Source of the DNA: Paenibacillus herberti
GTDB lineage: Bacteria; Bacillota; Bacilli; Paenibacillales; Paenibacillaceae
Direction: 5' to 3'
Assembly: GCF_002233675.1 (NCBI RefSeq)
Contig: NZ_NMUQ01000003.1
Location: forward strand, 381,641-445,640
DNA length: 64,000 bases
Part shown: in pieces, positions 32,538-41,193 of the stretch
How positions within the stretch are numbered: the stretch's first letter is position 1
Layout: each line of letters opens with the position of its first letter
Made by a program: the position numbers and the translations under genes
Notes under the pieces: generated by a model
The model's input: the letters and a program-made list of their open reading frames with translations, nothing else
What the model was told of the DNA's origin: nothing
The model's database searches: none

Positions 32538-33263
32538 TCACATCCGGCAAACTTCCTTCGGACAATTTTCGCAATGACAGAGCTGCATTAGATATTGCAT
32601 GTCATGGATGACAATATGTCCCTGGCGCATTGACACGGCACCGGCACGCCGGAAATCGGCCAGCATGCGATTGACGCTTTCACGGGCAGCGCCGATCGCG
32701 TCGGCAAGCTCCATATTGGTCATTTTCTGCTCGATGAGTATCCCGTCCTCGCAAGTGACGCCATACGTATTGGCCATGCGGATGAGTGTGGAGCAGAGCG
32801 CGCCAGGCTTGCCGTATAACATGAGGTCGCGCAGCTTCGTTCCTGTGAGTCGGTTCATTTGACTCAGCCAGTCCATGCTTTCCAGAGCTAGACTGCCGAA
32901 GCGCCACAGCGCGAATTCCAGCTCACCTCGTGGTAGGAAGCTGATGATGGAATCGGTTTGTGTGACGGCGCTGAAGCTCTGGAGCGGCTCTTCATCAAAC
33001 CCAAGATTGCCGAAAAAATCCCCCTGTTTGTAACCATACATCGTGAACTCCTTGCCCTCCGCGCTCGTTTTTGTTCCTTTCACATGGCCTTGTTCAAGAT
33101 AGTACCAGTAATTGGACGGTTCTCCCTCCGAGAAAATGTTAACTCCAGCCGGAACCAGATGTTTACGCATGAGTGCAGTCAGCTTGCCGAAGCTGTCGGC
33201 TGAGAATACGAACGAGTTGCCAGGCGCCGTCTCCGGCGTCATGATGCCGCTGCCCCGGTTCAT
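32538..33263 (-). CDS. fnr: Bacillus-type FNR oxygen-responsive transcription regulator (paralogue 2)
   Basis: 241 residues with the same layout as the FNR at 15062: beta-roll sensor (GVNIFSEGEPSNYWYYLEQG), LRDLMLYGKPGALCSTLIRM, and helix-turn-helix IGAARESVNRMLADFRRAG. The C-terminal cysteines are 229, 231, 234 and 239 in CHCENCPKEVC, fitting the C-x2-C-x4-C ligand pattern of B. subtilis FNR. A perfect FNR box with a matching -10 lies upstream, so the gene is probably autoregulated. AGGAGGAG precedes ATG 33263. Two FNRs could bind the same sites with different oxygen thresholds (inference). Confidence 0.85.
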   Translation of the reverse strand: MNRGSGIMTPETAPGNSFVFSADSFGKLTALMRKHLVPAGVNIFSEGEPSNYWYYLEQGHVKGTKTSAEGKEFTMYGYKQGDFFGNLGFDEEPLQSFSAVTQTDSIISFLPRGELEFALWRFGSLALESMDWLSQMNRLTGTKLRDLMLYGKPGALCSTLIRMANTYGVTCEDGILIEQKMTNMELADAIGAARESVNRMLADFRRAGAVSMRQGHIVIHDMQYLMQLCHCENCPKEVCRM

Positions 33264-33294
33264 TTTATTTCTCCTCCTCCCGTTACATGGCTCT

Positions 33295-33337
33295 ACTGTA
33301 GCAAATACCGCATGAATGAGATGTGACCGTCCTCACA
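33295..33337 (-). promoter_or_regulatory. Perfect FNR box and promoter of the second fnr gene
   Basis: TGTGACCGTCCTCACA at 33322-33337 is TGTGA-N6-TCACA. On the minus strand TACAGT (33300-33295) is a plausible -10, putting the box centre about 41 bases before the start. This suggests positive autoregulation or cross-regulation by the other FNR. Confidence 0.75.
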
Positions 33338-33484
33338 GGGTTTGGTGCCGATTAAGCCACAAGTGAACATTTGCCCAAAGTTCGCAAACACCCAAGCGCC
33401 AGGGGGCCTATGAAATTCAGTCCTGCACAAAAACTTGCTTCGGCGTTAGAGTGGGGTTAATTCCCAATTGCGAAGGAGCCCATC

Positions 33485-33958
33485 ATGACTAGAGAAGAAC
33501 AGATGCAGCAGCTAGCAAGCTTCAAGGCTCAATTTGTTGCGATTGTAATTTCCATATTCATAGCGCCTGTCATAAGCTCGGTGTTTATTTCTTTTATTTT
33601 CATGGAGCTAAGCATGTTCCTTCCAGTGCTGATGTTCTGTTGGATTGGAACGCTAATCATCGGAGTGCCAGTCTCAATCGTGCTGGAGCGTGCGGTACGG
33701 TCTGTAAAGCGCGGAAAGTTTGTGTTGTCGCTGCTGCTTCATAGTGCGGCCGGAGCTCTGGTTGTAGCTTTATACGTGTATTATGCTTTTGCATCGGAAA
33801 ATGGTTCTAATGCTGGAGGGGGCTTTGGCGGTATCGAGTGGTTTATGTGTATATGCGGTTTAATCAATGCGTTAGTTTATTGTCTGTGTCTATACGCCTT
33901 CCGTTCCTGGGCAGTGAATAGAAGGGTCAATCAACAATCAAATGAAACCTCCAACTAG
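33485..33958 (+). CDS. Small integral membrane protein, unknown function
   Basis: 157 residues with four hydrophobic segments: FVAIVISIFIAPVISSVFIS, LPVLMFCWIGTLIIGVPVSI, FVLSLLLHSAAGALVVALYV and WFMCICGLINALVYCLCLYA. Short basic loops (RAVRSVKRGK, RRVN) face the cytoplasm by the positive-inside rule. GAAGGAG lies seven bases before ATG. No family recognised; it stands alone between fnr2 and the rhamnose operon. Confidence 0.7.
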   Translation: MTREEQMQQLASFKAQFVAIVISIFIAPVISSVFISFIFMELSMFLPVLMFCWIGTLIIGVPVSIVLERAVRSVKRGKFVLSLLLHSAAGALVVALYVYYAFASENGSNAGGGFGGIEWFMCICGLINALVYCLCLYAFRSWAVNRRVNQQSNETSN

Positions 33959-33960
33959 GG

Positions 33961-34071
33961 ATTCAAACTAAAAAACAGATATTCAAACCAAAACAAACAT
34001 GATATAGTTGGATCAAGCAAATTCAAAGATTATTTATCGGCATTAATTCTCTTTTTACCTATCATTCAAAC
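33961..34071 (+). promoter_or_regulatory. Rhamnose operon control region with ATTCAAAC repeats
   Basis: ATTCAAAC occurs at 33961, 33981 and 34064, plus ATTCAAAG at 34021. The first two are exactly 20 bases apart on one DNA face. TATAGT at 34003-34008 is a likely -10 and the second repeat overlaps its -35. This fits operator repeats for the DeoR-type regulator encoded at the end of the operon. Confidence 0.45.
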
Positions 34072-34091
34072 AAAAACGGAGGCAGTTCAAC

Positions 34092-36185
34092 ATGGTGCAA
34101 AGCTTATGGAGGCAAGAGGAAGCGGATAAGGCGGCATCCGTAACAGAGAGTTCGTCTCTGGAAGGGCTCGCAGGACTCGTTTACCGTTCCAATCTCATTG
34201 GGGCTGACCGGTCTGTATGCAACTGGGGCGGAGGCAATACATCAACAAAGACGGTTGTGACGGACTTCCGCGGCCGCGAGGTCGAGGTCATGTATGTAAA
34301 AGGAAGCGGCTCCGATCTAGCGACGATGAAGGAGGGCAATTTTACCGGTTTGCGTCTTGACGATGTGCGTCCGCTCTTCGAGCGGGGGGAAATGAGCGAC
34401 GAGGATATGGTTGCCTATCTCGCCAATTGCATGATCGACTCGCGCCATCCGCGCGCTTCCATCGAGACGTTGCTCCATGCGTTTCTGCCGTTTAAACATG
34501 TGGACCATACCCATCCTGATGCGATCATCTCGTTATGTTGTGCGGATAATGGCCGCGAGCTTGCTCGCGACATTTTCGGCGATCGCTTCGTTTGGGTGCC
34601 TTATATCCGTCCGGGCTTCACCTTGTCCAAAATGATCGCCGAAGGCGTGCGCTCCAACCCGCAGGCCGAGCTCGTATTGATGGAAAAGCATGGCCTCGTC
34701 ACCTGGGGTGAGACGCAGGAGGAGTGTTACGCGCAAACGATCCGCATCATCAGCGAAGCGGAGTCGTACATCGAAGCTCGCGTCAACGAAGCGAAGCTGT
34801 TCGGCGGACTGAAGCATGCTCCGCTGTCGCAAGAGGAGCGTCGCAGCATCGCGGCCGCCGTCATGCCGCTGATTCGCGGTGCAGTAAGCGACGAGAAGCG
34901 TATGGTGCTTACTTTTGACGATAGAGATGACATTCTGGCATTCGCTGGTGGAGCGGACGCACCACAGCTGTCGCAGGTCGGTGCTGCTTGCCCGGATCAT
35001 CTTGTGCATACGAAGGTCGTGCCGCTGCTCGTCGACTGGGCGCCGGACGCTTCCAACATCGAAGGACTCAAGATGCTGCTCAAAGAGGGAATCGAGACGT
35101 ACAAAGAGAACTACAAAGCGTATTTCGAGCGCAACCGCAATGAGGGCGACAAATGCTTCGAGGCGGCTCCGCGTGTCATCCTGATTCCTGGCGTGGGCAT
35201 GGTGAACACCGGCAAAAGCGAGGCCAACTCCCGTGTGAGCGGCGCGCTTTATCATCGGGCTGTTGCGGTCATGCGCGGCGCGACGGCGCTCGGCCAGTTC
35301 GTATCCCTTAGCGAAAATGAATCCTACAACGTTGAATACTGGCCGCTTGAGCTGTATAAGCTGTCGCTCGCTCCTGCCGAGGCTGAATTCTCGCGTCAAA
35401 TCGCCTTCATCACCGGCGGCGCTGGCGGCATCGGCAGCGAAACCGCACGCCGCCTCGCTCTCGGCGGCGCGCATTTGGTGCTTGCCGATCTCAATCTTGA
35501 GGGCGCGCAAAAGGTTGCCGACGACATCAACGCTCGCTTCGGCGAGGGCCGTGCAATCGCGGTACGTATGGACGTCACTAGCGAGGAGCAAGTTGCGGCA
35601 GCTTATGCCGAAGCTGCTCTGTCCTATGGCGGCGTGGACATCATCGTCAACAATGCCGGTCTCGCTACGTCCAGCCCGTTTAATGAAACGACGCTGAAAG
35701 AATGGAACCTCAACATCAATGTGCTCGGCACGGGATATTTCCTCGTCGCTCGGGAAGCTTTTCGCCAGATGCAGGAGCAGGGACGCGGCGGCAGCATGGT
35801 ATTCATCGGCTCCAAAAACTCGGTGTATGCAGGCAAAAATGCCTCCGCTTACAGCGCAGCTAAGGCGCTTGAAGCACATCTGGCGCGCTGTATCGCTGCC
35901 GAGGGCGGCGAGTTCGGCATCCGTGTGAACACGATTCTTCCGGATGCTATTCTGCAGGGCTCGGCCATCTGGAACTCGTCCTGGCGCGAGGAGCGCGCCG
36001 CAGCCTATGGCATCGCACCGGATCAGCTAGAGGAGTATTATCGCCAGCGCACAACGCTGCGTGTCAACATTTATCCGCGTGACATCGCGGAGGGCATTGC
36101 TTTCTTCGCCTCTTCCCGCTCGGAAAAAACCACCGGTTGCATGTTGACGATCGACGGCGGCGTACCGGCGGCGTTCACTCGATAA
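34092..36185 (+). CDS. rhaEW: Bifunctional rhamnulose-1-phosphate aldolase / lactaldehyde (alcohol) dehydrogenase
   Basis: 697 residues, a fusion. Residues 1 to about 410 are a class II aldolase/adducin domain with CNWGGGNTSTK and the zinc histidines in HVDHTHPDAII. Residues from about 430 are a short-chain dehydrogenase with TGGAGGIGSETARRLA, NNAGLA and the YSAAK catalytic pair. It cleaves L-rhamnulose 1-phosphate to DHAP and L-lactaldehyde and then oxidises or reduces the aldehyde. ACGGAGG precedes ATG. It is the first gene of rhaEW-rhaA-rhaB-regulator; the order matches the pathway run backwards. Confidence 0.9.
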   Translation: MVQSLWRQEEADKAASVTESSSLEGLAGLVYRSNLIGADRSVCNWGGGNTSTKTVVTDFRGREVEVMYVKGSGSDLATMKEGNFTGLRLDDVRPLFERGEMSDEDMVAYLANCMIDSRHPRASIETLLHAFLPFKHVDHTHPDAIISLCCADNGRELARDIFGDRFVWVPYIRPGFTLSKMIAEGVRSNPQAELVLMEKHGLVTWGETQEECYAQTIRIISEAESYIEARVNEAKLFGGLKHAPLSQEERRSIAAAVMPLIRGAVSDEKRMVLTFDDRDDILAFAGGADAPQLSQVGAACPDHLVHTKVVPLLVDWAPDASNIEGLKMLLKEGIETYKENYKAYFERNRNEGDKCFEAAPRVILIPGVGMVNTGKSEANSRVSGALYHRAVAVMRGATALGQFVSLSENESYNVEYWPLELYKLSLAPAEAEFSRQIAFITGGAGGIGSETARRLALGGAHLVLADLNLEGAQKVADDINARFGEGRAIAVRMDVTSEEQVAAAYAEAALSYGGVDIIVNNAGLATSSPFNETTLKEWNLNINVLGTGYFLVAREAFRQMQEQGRGGSMVFIGSKNSVYAGKNASAYSAAKALEAHLARCIAAEGGEFGIRVNTILPDAILQGSAIWNSSWREERAAAYGIAPDQLEEYYRQRTTLRVNIYPRDIAEGIAFFASSRSEKTTGCMLTIDGGVPAAFTR

Positions 36186-36195
36186 TGTGCCTTTA

Positions 36196-36221
36196 CTCCT
36201 GCTGCGCCGGCGCAGCAGGAG
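36196..36221. other. Perfect 26-base palindrome between rhaEW and rhaA
   Basis: CTCCTGCTGCGCC is followed at once by its exact reverse complement. In mRNA it forms a very stable hairpin with no T-run, eleven bases after the rhaEW stop. It may shield the upstream message or limit readthrough into rhaA. Confidence 0.6.
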
Positions 36222-36266
36222 CATTCCCAAGCATCATCCTATATAACCTAAGGAGGCTGACGTCAA

Positions 36267-37541
36267 TTGAACCCAACCATTAGACAAAGCTATGAGCTGG
36301 CACGGGAGCAGTACGCTAAACACGGCATCGATACCGACGCAATTCTAGAGGAGCTCTCCCGCATCAAGCTGTCCGTCCACTGCTGGCAAGGCGATGATGT
36401 TCGCGGTTTCTTGTTCCAGGATCAGGAGCTGTCCGGCGGAATTTCCGTCACTGGCTCTTACCCGGGGGCTGCTCGTACTCCAGATGAGCTGCGGGGCGAC
36501 CTGGAAAAAGCGTTCTCACTCATTCCCGGCAAGCACAAAGTCAACCTGCATGCGATTTACGCCGATACCGCCGAAAAGGTGGATCTGGACGCGCTGGAGC
36601 CGCGCCACTTCCAGGCTTGGGTTGATTGGGCGGCAGAGCAGGGGCTTGGCCTCGACTTCAATCCAACCTGCTTCTCGCATCCAAAGGCTGCAGACGGCTT
36701 CACGCTTAGTCATCCCGATGAGACAATCCGGCAGTTCTGGATCGACCATTGTAAGGCTTCCCGCCGTATTGGTGCGTTTTTTGGCGAGACGCTTGGCCAG
36801 CCATGTGTCACGAATGTATGGATTCCTGACGGCTACAAAGACATTCCTGCGGACCGTCTCGCACCGCGCGTGCGCCTGAAGGAAGCGCTCGATGAGGTAT
36901 TCTCTGAGCCGCTTGATCCGGCTCACAATCTGGACGCAGTGGAAAGCAAGCTGTTCGGCATCGGCTCCGAAGCTTATGTTGTCGGCTCGCATGAGTTCTA
37001 CATGGGCTACGGGCTGCAAAACAACAAGCTCATCTGTCTTGATTCCGGGCACTTCCATCCGACGGAGACAATCTCGAACAAGCTGAGCTCGTTGTCTCTG
37101 TTCGCTTCCGGCATTTTGCTGCATGTGAGCCGCCCGATGCGCTGGGACAGCGACCATGTCGTCATTCTTGACGACGAGCTGCTGGAAATTGGGCGCGAAC
37201 TTGTACGCGGAGATTTGCTGGAGCGTACACATATCGGCCTCGACTTCTTTGACGGCAGCATCAACCGCGTCGCTGCTTGGGTCATCGGCACGCGCAGCAC
37301 GCTGAAGGCGTTGATGCGTGCAATGCTTGAGCCGGCAGAAGAGCTTCGCCGGGCAGAGCTGGCTGGCGATTACACGACTCGCCTGGCATTGGCGGAGGAG
37401 TTTAAATCGTATCCATTCGGCGCAATTTGGGATTACTACTGCGAACTCAGCGGCGTACCAGCTCGCGAAGCATGGCTGGCCGATGTCAAAGAGTATGAAC
37501 AACAGGTTCAGCTTCCACGCGGCGAGGAAGCGCGCGTATGA
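36267..37541 (+). CDS. rhaA: L-rhamnose isomerase
   Basis: 424 residues, usual for RhaA. Recognisable segments are the N-terminal [12 protein letters not shown] and [35 protein letters not shown], and the metal site [19 protein letters not shown] with [17 protein letters not shown]. It converts L-rhamnose to L-rhamnulose using Mn. The start is TTG, set by AAGGAGG eight to nine bases upstream. Stop and the rhaB start overlap in ATGA, so the kinase is translationally coupled. Confidence 0.95.
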   Translation: MNPTIRQSYELAREQYAKHGIDTDAILEELSRIKLSVHCWQGDDVRGFLFQDQELSGGISVTGSYPGAARTPDELRGDLEKAFSLIPGKHKVNLHAIYADTAEKVDLDALEPRHFQAWVDWAAEQGLGLDFNPTCFSHPKAADGFTLSHPDETIRQFWIDHCKASRRIGAFFGETLGQPCVTNVWIPDGYKDIPADRLAPRVRLKEALDEVFSEPLDPAHNLDAVESKLFGIGSEAYVVGSHEFYMGYGLQNNKLICLDSGHFHPTETISNKLSSLSLFASGILLHVSRPMRWDSDHVVILDDELLEIGRELVRGDLLERTHIGLDFFDGSINRVAAWVIGTRSTLKALMRAMLEPAEELRRAELAGDYTTRLALAEEFKSYPFGAIWDYYCELSGVPAREAWLADVKEYEQQVQLPRGEEARV

Positions 37542-39034
37542 CGACGCGCCTTGCCTTCGACCTTGGAGCGGGCAGCGGCCGCGCCGTGCTGGGAAGGCTG
37601 GGCAGCCGCCGCATCGAGCTGCAGGAAGTACATCGCTTCCCGAACCAGCCGGTACAGGCCGGTCCACGCCTGCACTGGGACATTCTGCGGTTGCTGCATG
37701 AGCTGAAGCAGGGACTGCTGCAAGCCAAACGGCATGCCGGTCAGGAGCCTGCCAGTATGGCGATCGACTCATGGGCGGTCGACTTCGGACTGCTCGGAGC
37801 GGACGGCGAGCTGCTCGGTAACCCAGTTCATTATCGGGATCGACGTACAGATGGCGTCATGGAGAGGCTCCGCGAGCGTCATGGCGACGAGTGGCTGTTC
37901 AGTCGCAGCGGACTACAGTTTCTGCCGTTCAATACGATCTACCAGTTGGCCGCAATGTCAGAGCAGGGTTCGCCGCAGCTAAAGCAGGCGCAGACGTTGC
38001 TTATGATCCCTGATCTGCTGCGTTATTTCCTCACTGGCGTGAAAAGACAGGAGTTCACTAACGCGACAACGACTGGCTTGTTGAACCCGCAAACTCGCAG
38101 CTGGGACAATGAGCTGCTCAAGGCAGCTGGTGTTCCGGTGCGGCTGTTTGCACCGCTCGCTCAGCCGGGCGCGGCCGCAGGCGAGTTGACCGAGGCGCTG
38201 CGCGGGGAGCTCGGGCTCGGCCCGATCGAGGTGCTTTGCGCCGCGGAGCATGACACGGCCTCAGCCGTTGCCGCTGTGCCGGCGCTGGAGGACAACTTTG
38301 CCTACCTAAGCTGCGGCACCTGGTCGCTCATGGGCACGGAAGTGCCAGAACCGGTGCTTAGCGCGGAGGCGTTACGGTATAATTTTACGAACGAGGGCGG
38401 CGTAGAGGGCAGCTGGCGTCTTCTGAAAAACATCATGGGGCTGTGGATTTTGGAGGAAACGCGCCGCGAGTGGGAGCGTGAAGGGCATTGCCCGGGTTAT
38501 GCCGAGCTTCTACAGGAAGTGCAAGCGCTTCCTGCTGGCGGGCCGCTCATTGATCCCGACGACAGCCGCTTCCTGCATGCCGGTGCAATGACGCCGCGCA
38601 TCCGGGAGTGGTGCCGGGAGACCGGCCAGCCGGAGCCTCGGGGTTATGGCGGGTACGCTCGTTGTATTCTGGAAAGTTTGGCTTTACAATACCGTTATAT
38701 CTTCGAGCAAACGGAGCAGGCCAGCGGGCGGAGGTTCTCCGGGCTGCATATGGTCGGCGGCGGTATCCAGAACCGACTGCTTTGCCAGTGGACGGCCGAC
38801 AGTCTGGGGCTGCCGGTATGGGCTGGACCGGCCGAGGGCAGTGCCATCGGTAATCTGGCAGTACAGTGGATCGCTGCTGGTGAGCTGTCTGGTGTACGGG
38901 AAGCGCGCCGCGTTATCCGCGATTCATTTGACGTTGAGCAGTATGAGCCATCCGGCGGTACGGGAACGAGTGCTATGGCAGCGGAAGCTTATGGTCGCTT
39001 CCTTGCGCTTAAGGAGAAGATGGCGGCTAGATAG
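37538..39034 (+). CDS. rhaB: Rhamnulokinase
   Basis: 498 residues of the FGGY sugar-kinase family: [15 protein letters not shown] at the N-terminus, [26 protein letters not shown], and the ATP-binding [10 protein letters not shown] and [18 protein letters not shown]. It phosphorylates L-rhamnulose at O1. The four-base ATGA overlap with rhaA ensures coupled synthesis. It has a high-GC codon bias shared with rhaA and rhaEW, so the operon is not recently imported as single pieces. Confidence 0.95.
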   Translation: MTTRLAFDLGAGSGRAVLGRLGSRRIELQEVHRFPNQPVQAGPRLHWDILRLLHELKQGLLQAKRHAGQEPASMAIDSWAVDFGLLGADGELLGNPVHYRDRRTDGVMERLRERHGDEWLFSRSGLQFLPFNTIYQLAAMSEQGSPQLKQAQTLLMIPDLLRYFLTGVKRQEFTNATTTGLLNPQTRSWDNELLKAAGVPVRLFAPLAQPGAAAGELTEALRGELGLGPIEVLCAAEHDTASAVAAVPALEDNFAYLSCGTWSLMGTEVPEPVLSAEALRYNFTNEGGVEGSWRLLKNIMGLWILEETRREWEREGHCPGYAELLQEVQALPAGGPLIDPDDSRFLHAGAMTPRIREWCRETGQPEPRGYGGYARCILESLALQYRYIFEQTEQASGRRFSGLHMVGGGIQNRLLCQWTADSLGLPVWAGPAEGSAIGNLAVQWIAAGELSGVREARRVIRDSFDVEQYEPSGGTGTSAMAAEAYGRFLALKEKMAAR

Positions 39035-39109
39035 CTACGAGGTTTCGAGAGTAAGACGATGAGAGCAAGACAGTTACGGGTTTGCAAGGGCAAGAAGGAG
39101 GAGAGCAAC

Positions 39110-39868
39110 ATGCTTGCGGCAGAGCGCTATGAGCAGATCGTGCAGCTGGTCAACGAGCGCGGCAGTATCCGGGTTACCGAGCTCAGCGAGTTATGCCGAG
39201 TGACGGAGGAGACGATCCGCCGTGATCTGGACCGACTGGAGCAGGAGGGCCGGCTGCGCCGCTCCCATGGTGGAGCGGTGAGCGTGCGGGAGACGCAGCC
39301 GGAAACTCCGTTCGCGGAACGGGAGGTGACCTTCGCGGCGCAGAAGCGGCGCATTGCGGCCGAAGCCGCGCGCAACGTGCGTCCGCGTGAGCGCATCCTG
39401 CTGGATGCAAGCTCCACGGCTTGGTATATGGCGCGCGAGCTGCCAGATATGCCGCTTACGGTGCTGACGAACTCCGCCAAAGTAGTGCTGGAGCTAGCTT
39501 CCAAGGAGCAGATCCACGTTATTTCTACAGGAGGCCAGCTCTCGCGCGGCTCGCTCAGCTACGTCGGACCTTCCGCGGAGCGTTCCTTGGAGGAGTATCA
39601 TGTCGACAAGGCGTTTCTCTCCTGCAAGGGATTGCATGTGGAGCGGGGACTGAGCGAGTCGAACGAGCTGCAAGCTCGAATCAAGCAGCGCATGCTGCAA
39701 ATGGCGGACGAGGTTTTCCTTCTAGCCGATGCGAGCAAGCTCGGACTGCAGTCGTTCACGCGCTTCGGCAGCTTGAGTCAGGTCGGCACGCTCATCACGG
39801 ATGACCAGCTCCCGGTAGACAGCGCGACCGCGCTGCGGGAAGCCGGGCTGAATGTAATAGTGGTCTAA
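39110..39868 (+). CDS. DeoR-family regulator, probable rhamnose operon repressor
   Basis: 252 residues. The N-terminal helix-turn-helix reads MLAAERYEQIVQLVNERGSI, RVTELSELCRVTEETIRRDL; the C-terminal sugar-phosphate sensor has DASSTAWYMARELPD, LTNSAKVVLELASKE and the K-x-F-L-S-C-K-G motif. Effector is probably rhamnulose 1-phosphate (by analogy with B. subtilis RhaR). AAGGAGGAG precedes ATG 39110. Repeats of ATTCAAAC at the operon promoter are candidate operators. Confidence 0.85.
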   Translation: MLAAERYEQIVQLVNERGSIRVTELSELCRVTEETIRRDLDRLEQEGRLRRSHGGAVSVRETQPETPFAEREVTFAAQKRRIAAEAARNVRPRERILLDASSTAWYMARELPDMPLTVLTNSAKVVLELASKEQIHVISTGGQLSRGSLSYVGPSAERSLEEYHVDKAFLSCKGLHVERGLSESNELQARIKQRMLQMADEVFLLADASKLGLQSFTRFGSLSQVGTLITDDQLPVDSATALREAGLNVIVV

Positions 39869-39879
39869 CATATGGGAAG

Positions 39880-39921
39880 AACGGGACGAAGCAGAGCAAG
39901 GCTGCTTCGTCCCGTTTATTT
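39880..39921 (+). terminator. Terminator of the rhamnose operon
   Basis: AACGGGACGAAGCAG pairs with CTGCTTCGTCCCGTT around AGCAAGG, followed by TATTTTG. The next 270 bases to 40191 hold no supported gene. Confidence 0.85.
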
Positions 39922-40191
39922 TGTCCCCGAACGATCTCGGCAATCACCGAAAACCCCACCATTCGCTCGACTTAGTGAAGTGAAATGAGAAGATCTGACT
40001 CAACAGAGATCGGAGGAGTAATAATTGGGGACGGATTGAGGGGCGGGGAATGAAACGAATCCTGCTGACCTTGGAAGGCCCCAACAAATCAGGTCTTTCG
40101 AATTCTAACGAATCCAGCGTTTGCGGTCAATTTAGCAAAACCTGCATATAGTGATGACTGAAAAGGAATGTTCAGTCAAAGGAGCTTGATT

Positions 40192-40833
40192 ATGAATAAT
40201 CTTTCCAGAAAGTTGAACTCAACCAGTAAGAAACCGCTAGGGCCTGTCAATGTGTTTACGAGGTTCATAAACAAAAATCCTAAAACTTCGTTAACGCCCG
40301 TTCAAACGTATCCGAAAATTAGCAAAACTGCATTTTTAAGCCCCTATACGAGCGTAGTTGGGAATGTCACGCTTAGCAAGAACGTATTCGTAGACCAACA
40401 TGCTGCGATTCTGGCCGATAGAGGAGGCCCTATTTTTGTCGGTGCGAACACATCCATAGTAACAGGAGCGGTTTTGAACGGCGAACGTAAGCGCACGATT
40501 GGAAACAAAAGCTATTCCATTATCATTGGCAAAAAAACGGTCATTTCGACTGGAGCCCTTGTGAATGGAGCCAGCATAGTCGGGGATGGCGTCGTGGTCG
40601 GGGGCAATGTGTATAACTCCATAATCGGGGACGGCTGTTTTATAGGCGCAAATTCGACTGTTCGAAGGGTCACCATTGCTCCTAATCGATTCGTACCGCA
40701 CGGAGCTGTCGTTGTTACGCAAAAACAAGCGGATTCTCTTAGGAAAGTTCCGTCGGATTTTATCGCCCTCTACAAGGAGCTCTACGCAACGTATCAGACG
40801 CTGCGAGCTGGCTACTCCAGAATGTATGGCTAA
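40192..40833 (+). CDS. CcmM/gamma-carbonic-anhydrase-like left-handed beta-helix protein lacking zinc histidines
   Basis: 213 residues. After a 30-residue polar head, YPKISKTAFLSPYTSVVGNV begins a left-handed beta-helix with hexapeptide turns, followed by a C-terminal helix. It aligns with the gamma-carbonic-anhydrase domain of CcmM: DQHAAILADRGGPIFVG, then SIVTGAVLNGE and GALVNGASIVGDG. The zinc ligands of the family lie in VVIHG and ALIHG; both are Asn here (VLNG, LVNG). It is thus unlikely to hydrate CO2 and may be a binding or scaffold protein. AAAGGAG lies nine bases before ATG 40192. Monocistronic. Confidence 0.75.
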   Translation: MNNLSRKLNSTSKKPLGPVNVFTRFINKNPKTSLTPVQTYPKISKTAFLSPYTSVVGNVTLSKNVFVDQHAAILADRGGPIFVGANTSIVTGAVLNGERKRTIGNKSYSIIIGKKTVISTGALVNGASIVGDGVVVGGNVYNSIIGDGCFIGANSTVRRVTIAPNRFVPHGAVVVTQKQADSLRKVPSDFIALYKELYATYQTLRAGYSRMYG

Positions 40834-41193
40834 AGGAAGCCGTTCGGTTCGTAACGTTCATTACTCATTCGGAAGAGGCTGCAGCTTTTAATCCAGGCGC
40901 AGCCTATTTTCCATGTAACAATTAAAGACGGTATTCTTCTAAGTGCAATCGACAGCGCATGCTTATTTAAAGGTTAACTCCTTCAAGAAGCCTCGCTATG
41001 CGCATCTTGTGGAAAGCCGATCTGTTTGCTCGTGGGCGCTATGCGGCCGACATGCAACAGATGGGCTTTTTTTCATCATTCACCACAGAGATGAAATTTA
41101 TCGACAAAACGAAATCCCCTTAAGCTGAACACGTTATATGCCGAATAATGTCGTACAGCTATGATAATTGTCGATTATTTTGGAGGGGTACAG
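40834..41193. other. Intergenic region without recognised gene
   Basis: 360 bases. It holds a weak hairpin (AGGCTGC / GCAGCCT near 40877-40911) that may end the beta-helix transcript. No ORF with a ribosome site is convincing. Confidence 0.4.

Noticed and set aside
34533..35879. 448-codon open frame on the minus strand
   Set aside because: It lies antisense inside rhaEW, has no ribosome site and no domain-like text; high-GC codon bias of the real gene keeps it open.
36516..37772. 418-codon open frame on the minus strand
   Set aside because: Antisense to rhaA and the start of rhaB; low-complexity Ala/Arg text without recognisable motifs.
40050..40152. 33-codon ORF (MKRILLTLEGPNK...)
   Set aside because: The upstream GGGGCGGGG is not a proper ribosome site and the peptide has no recognisable feature.
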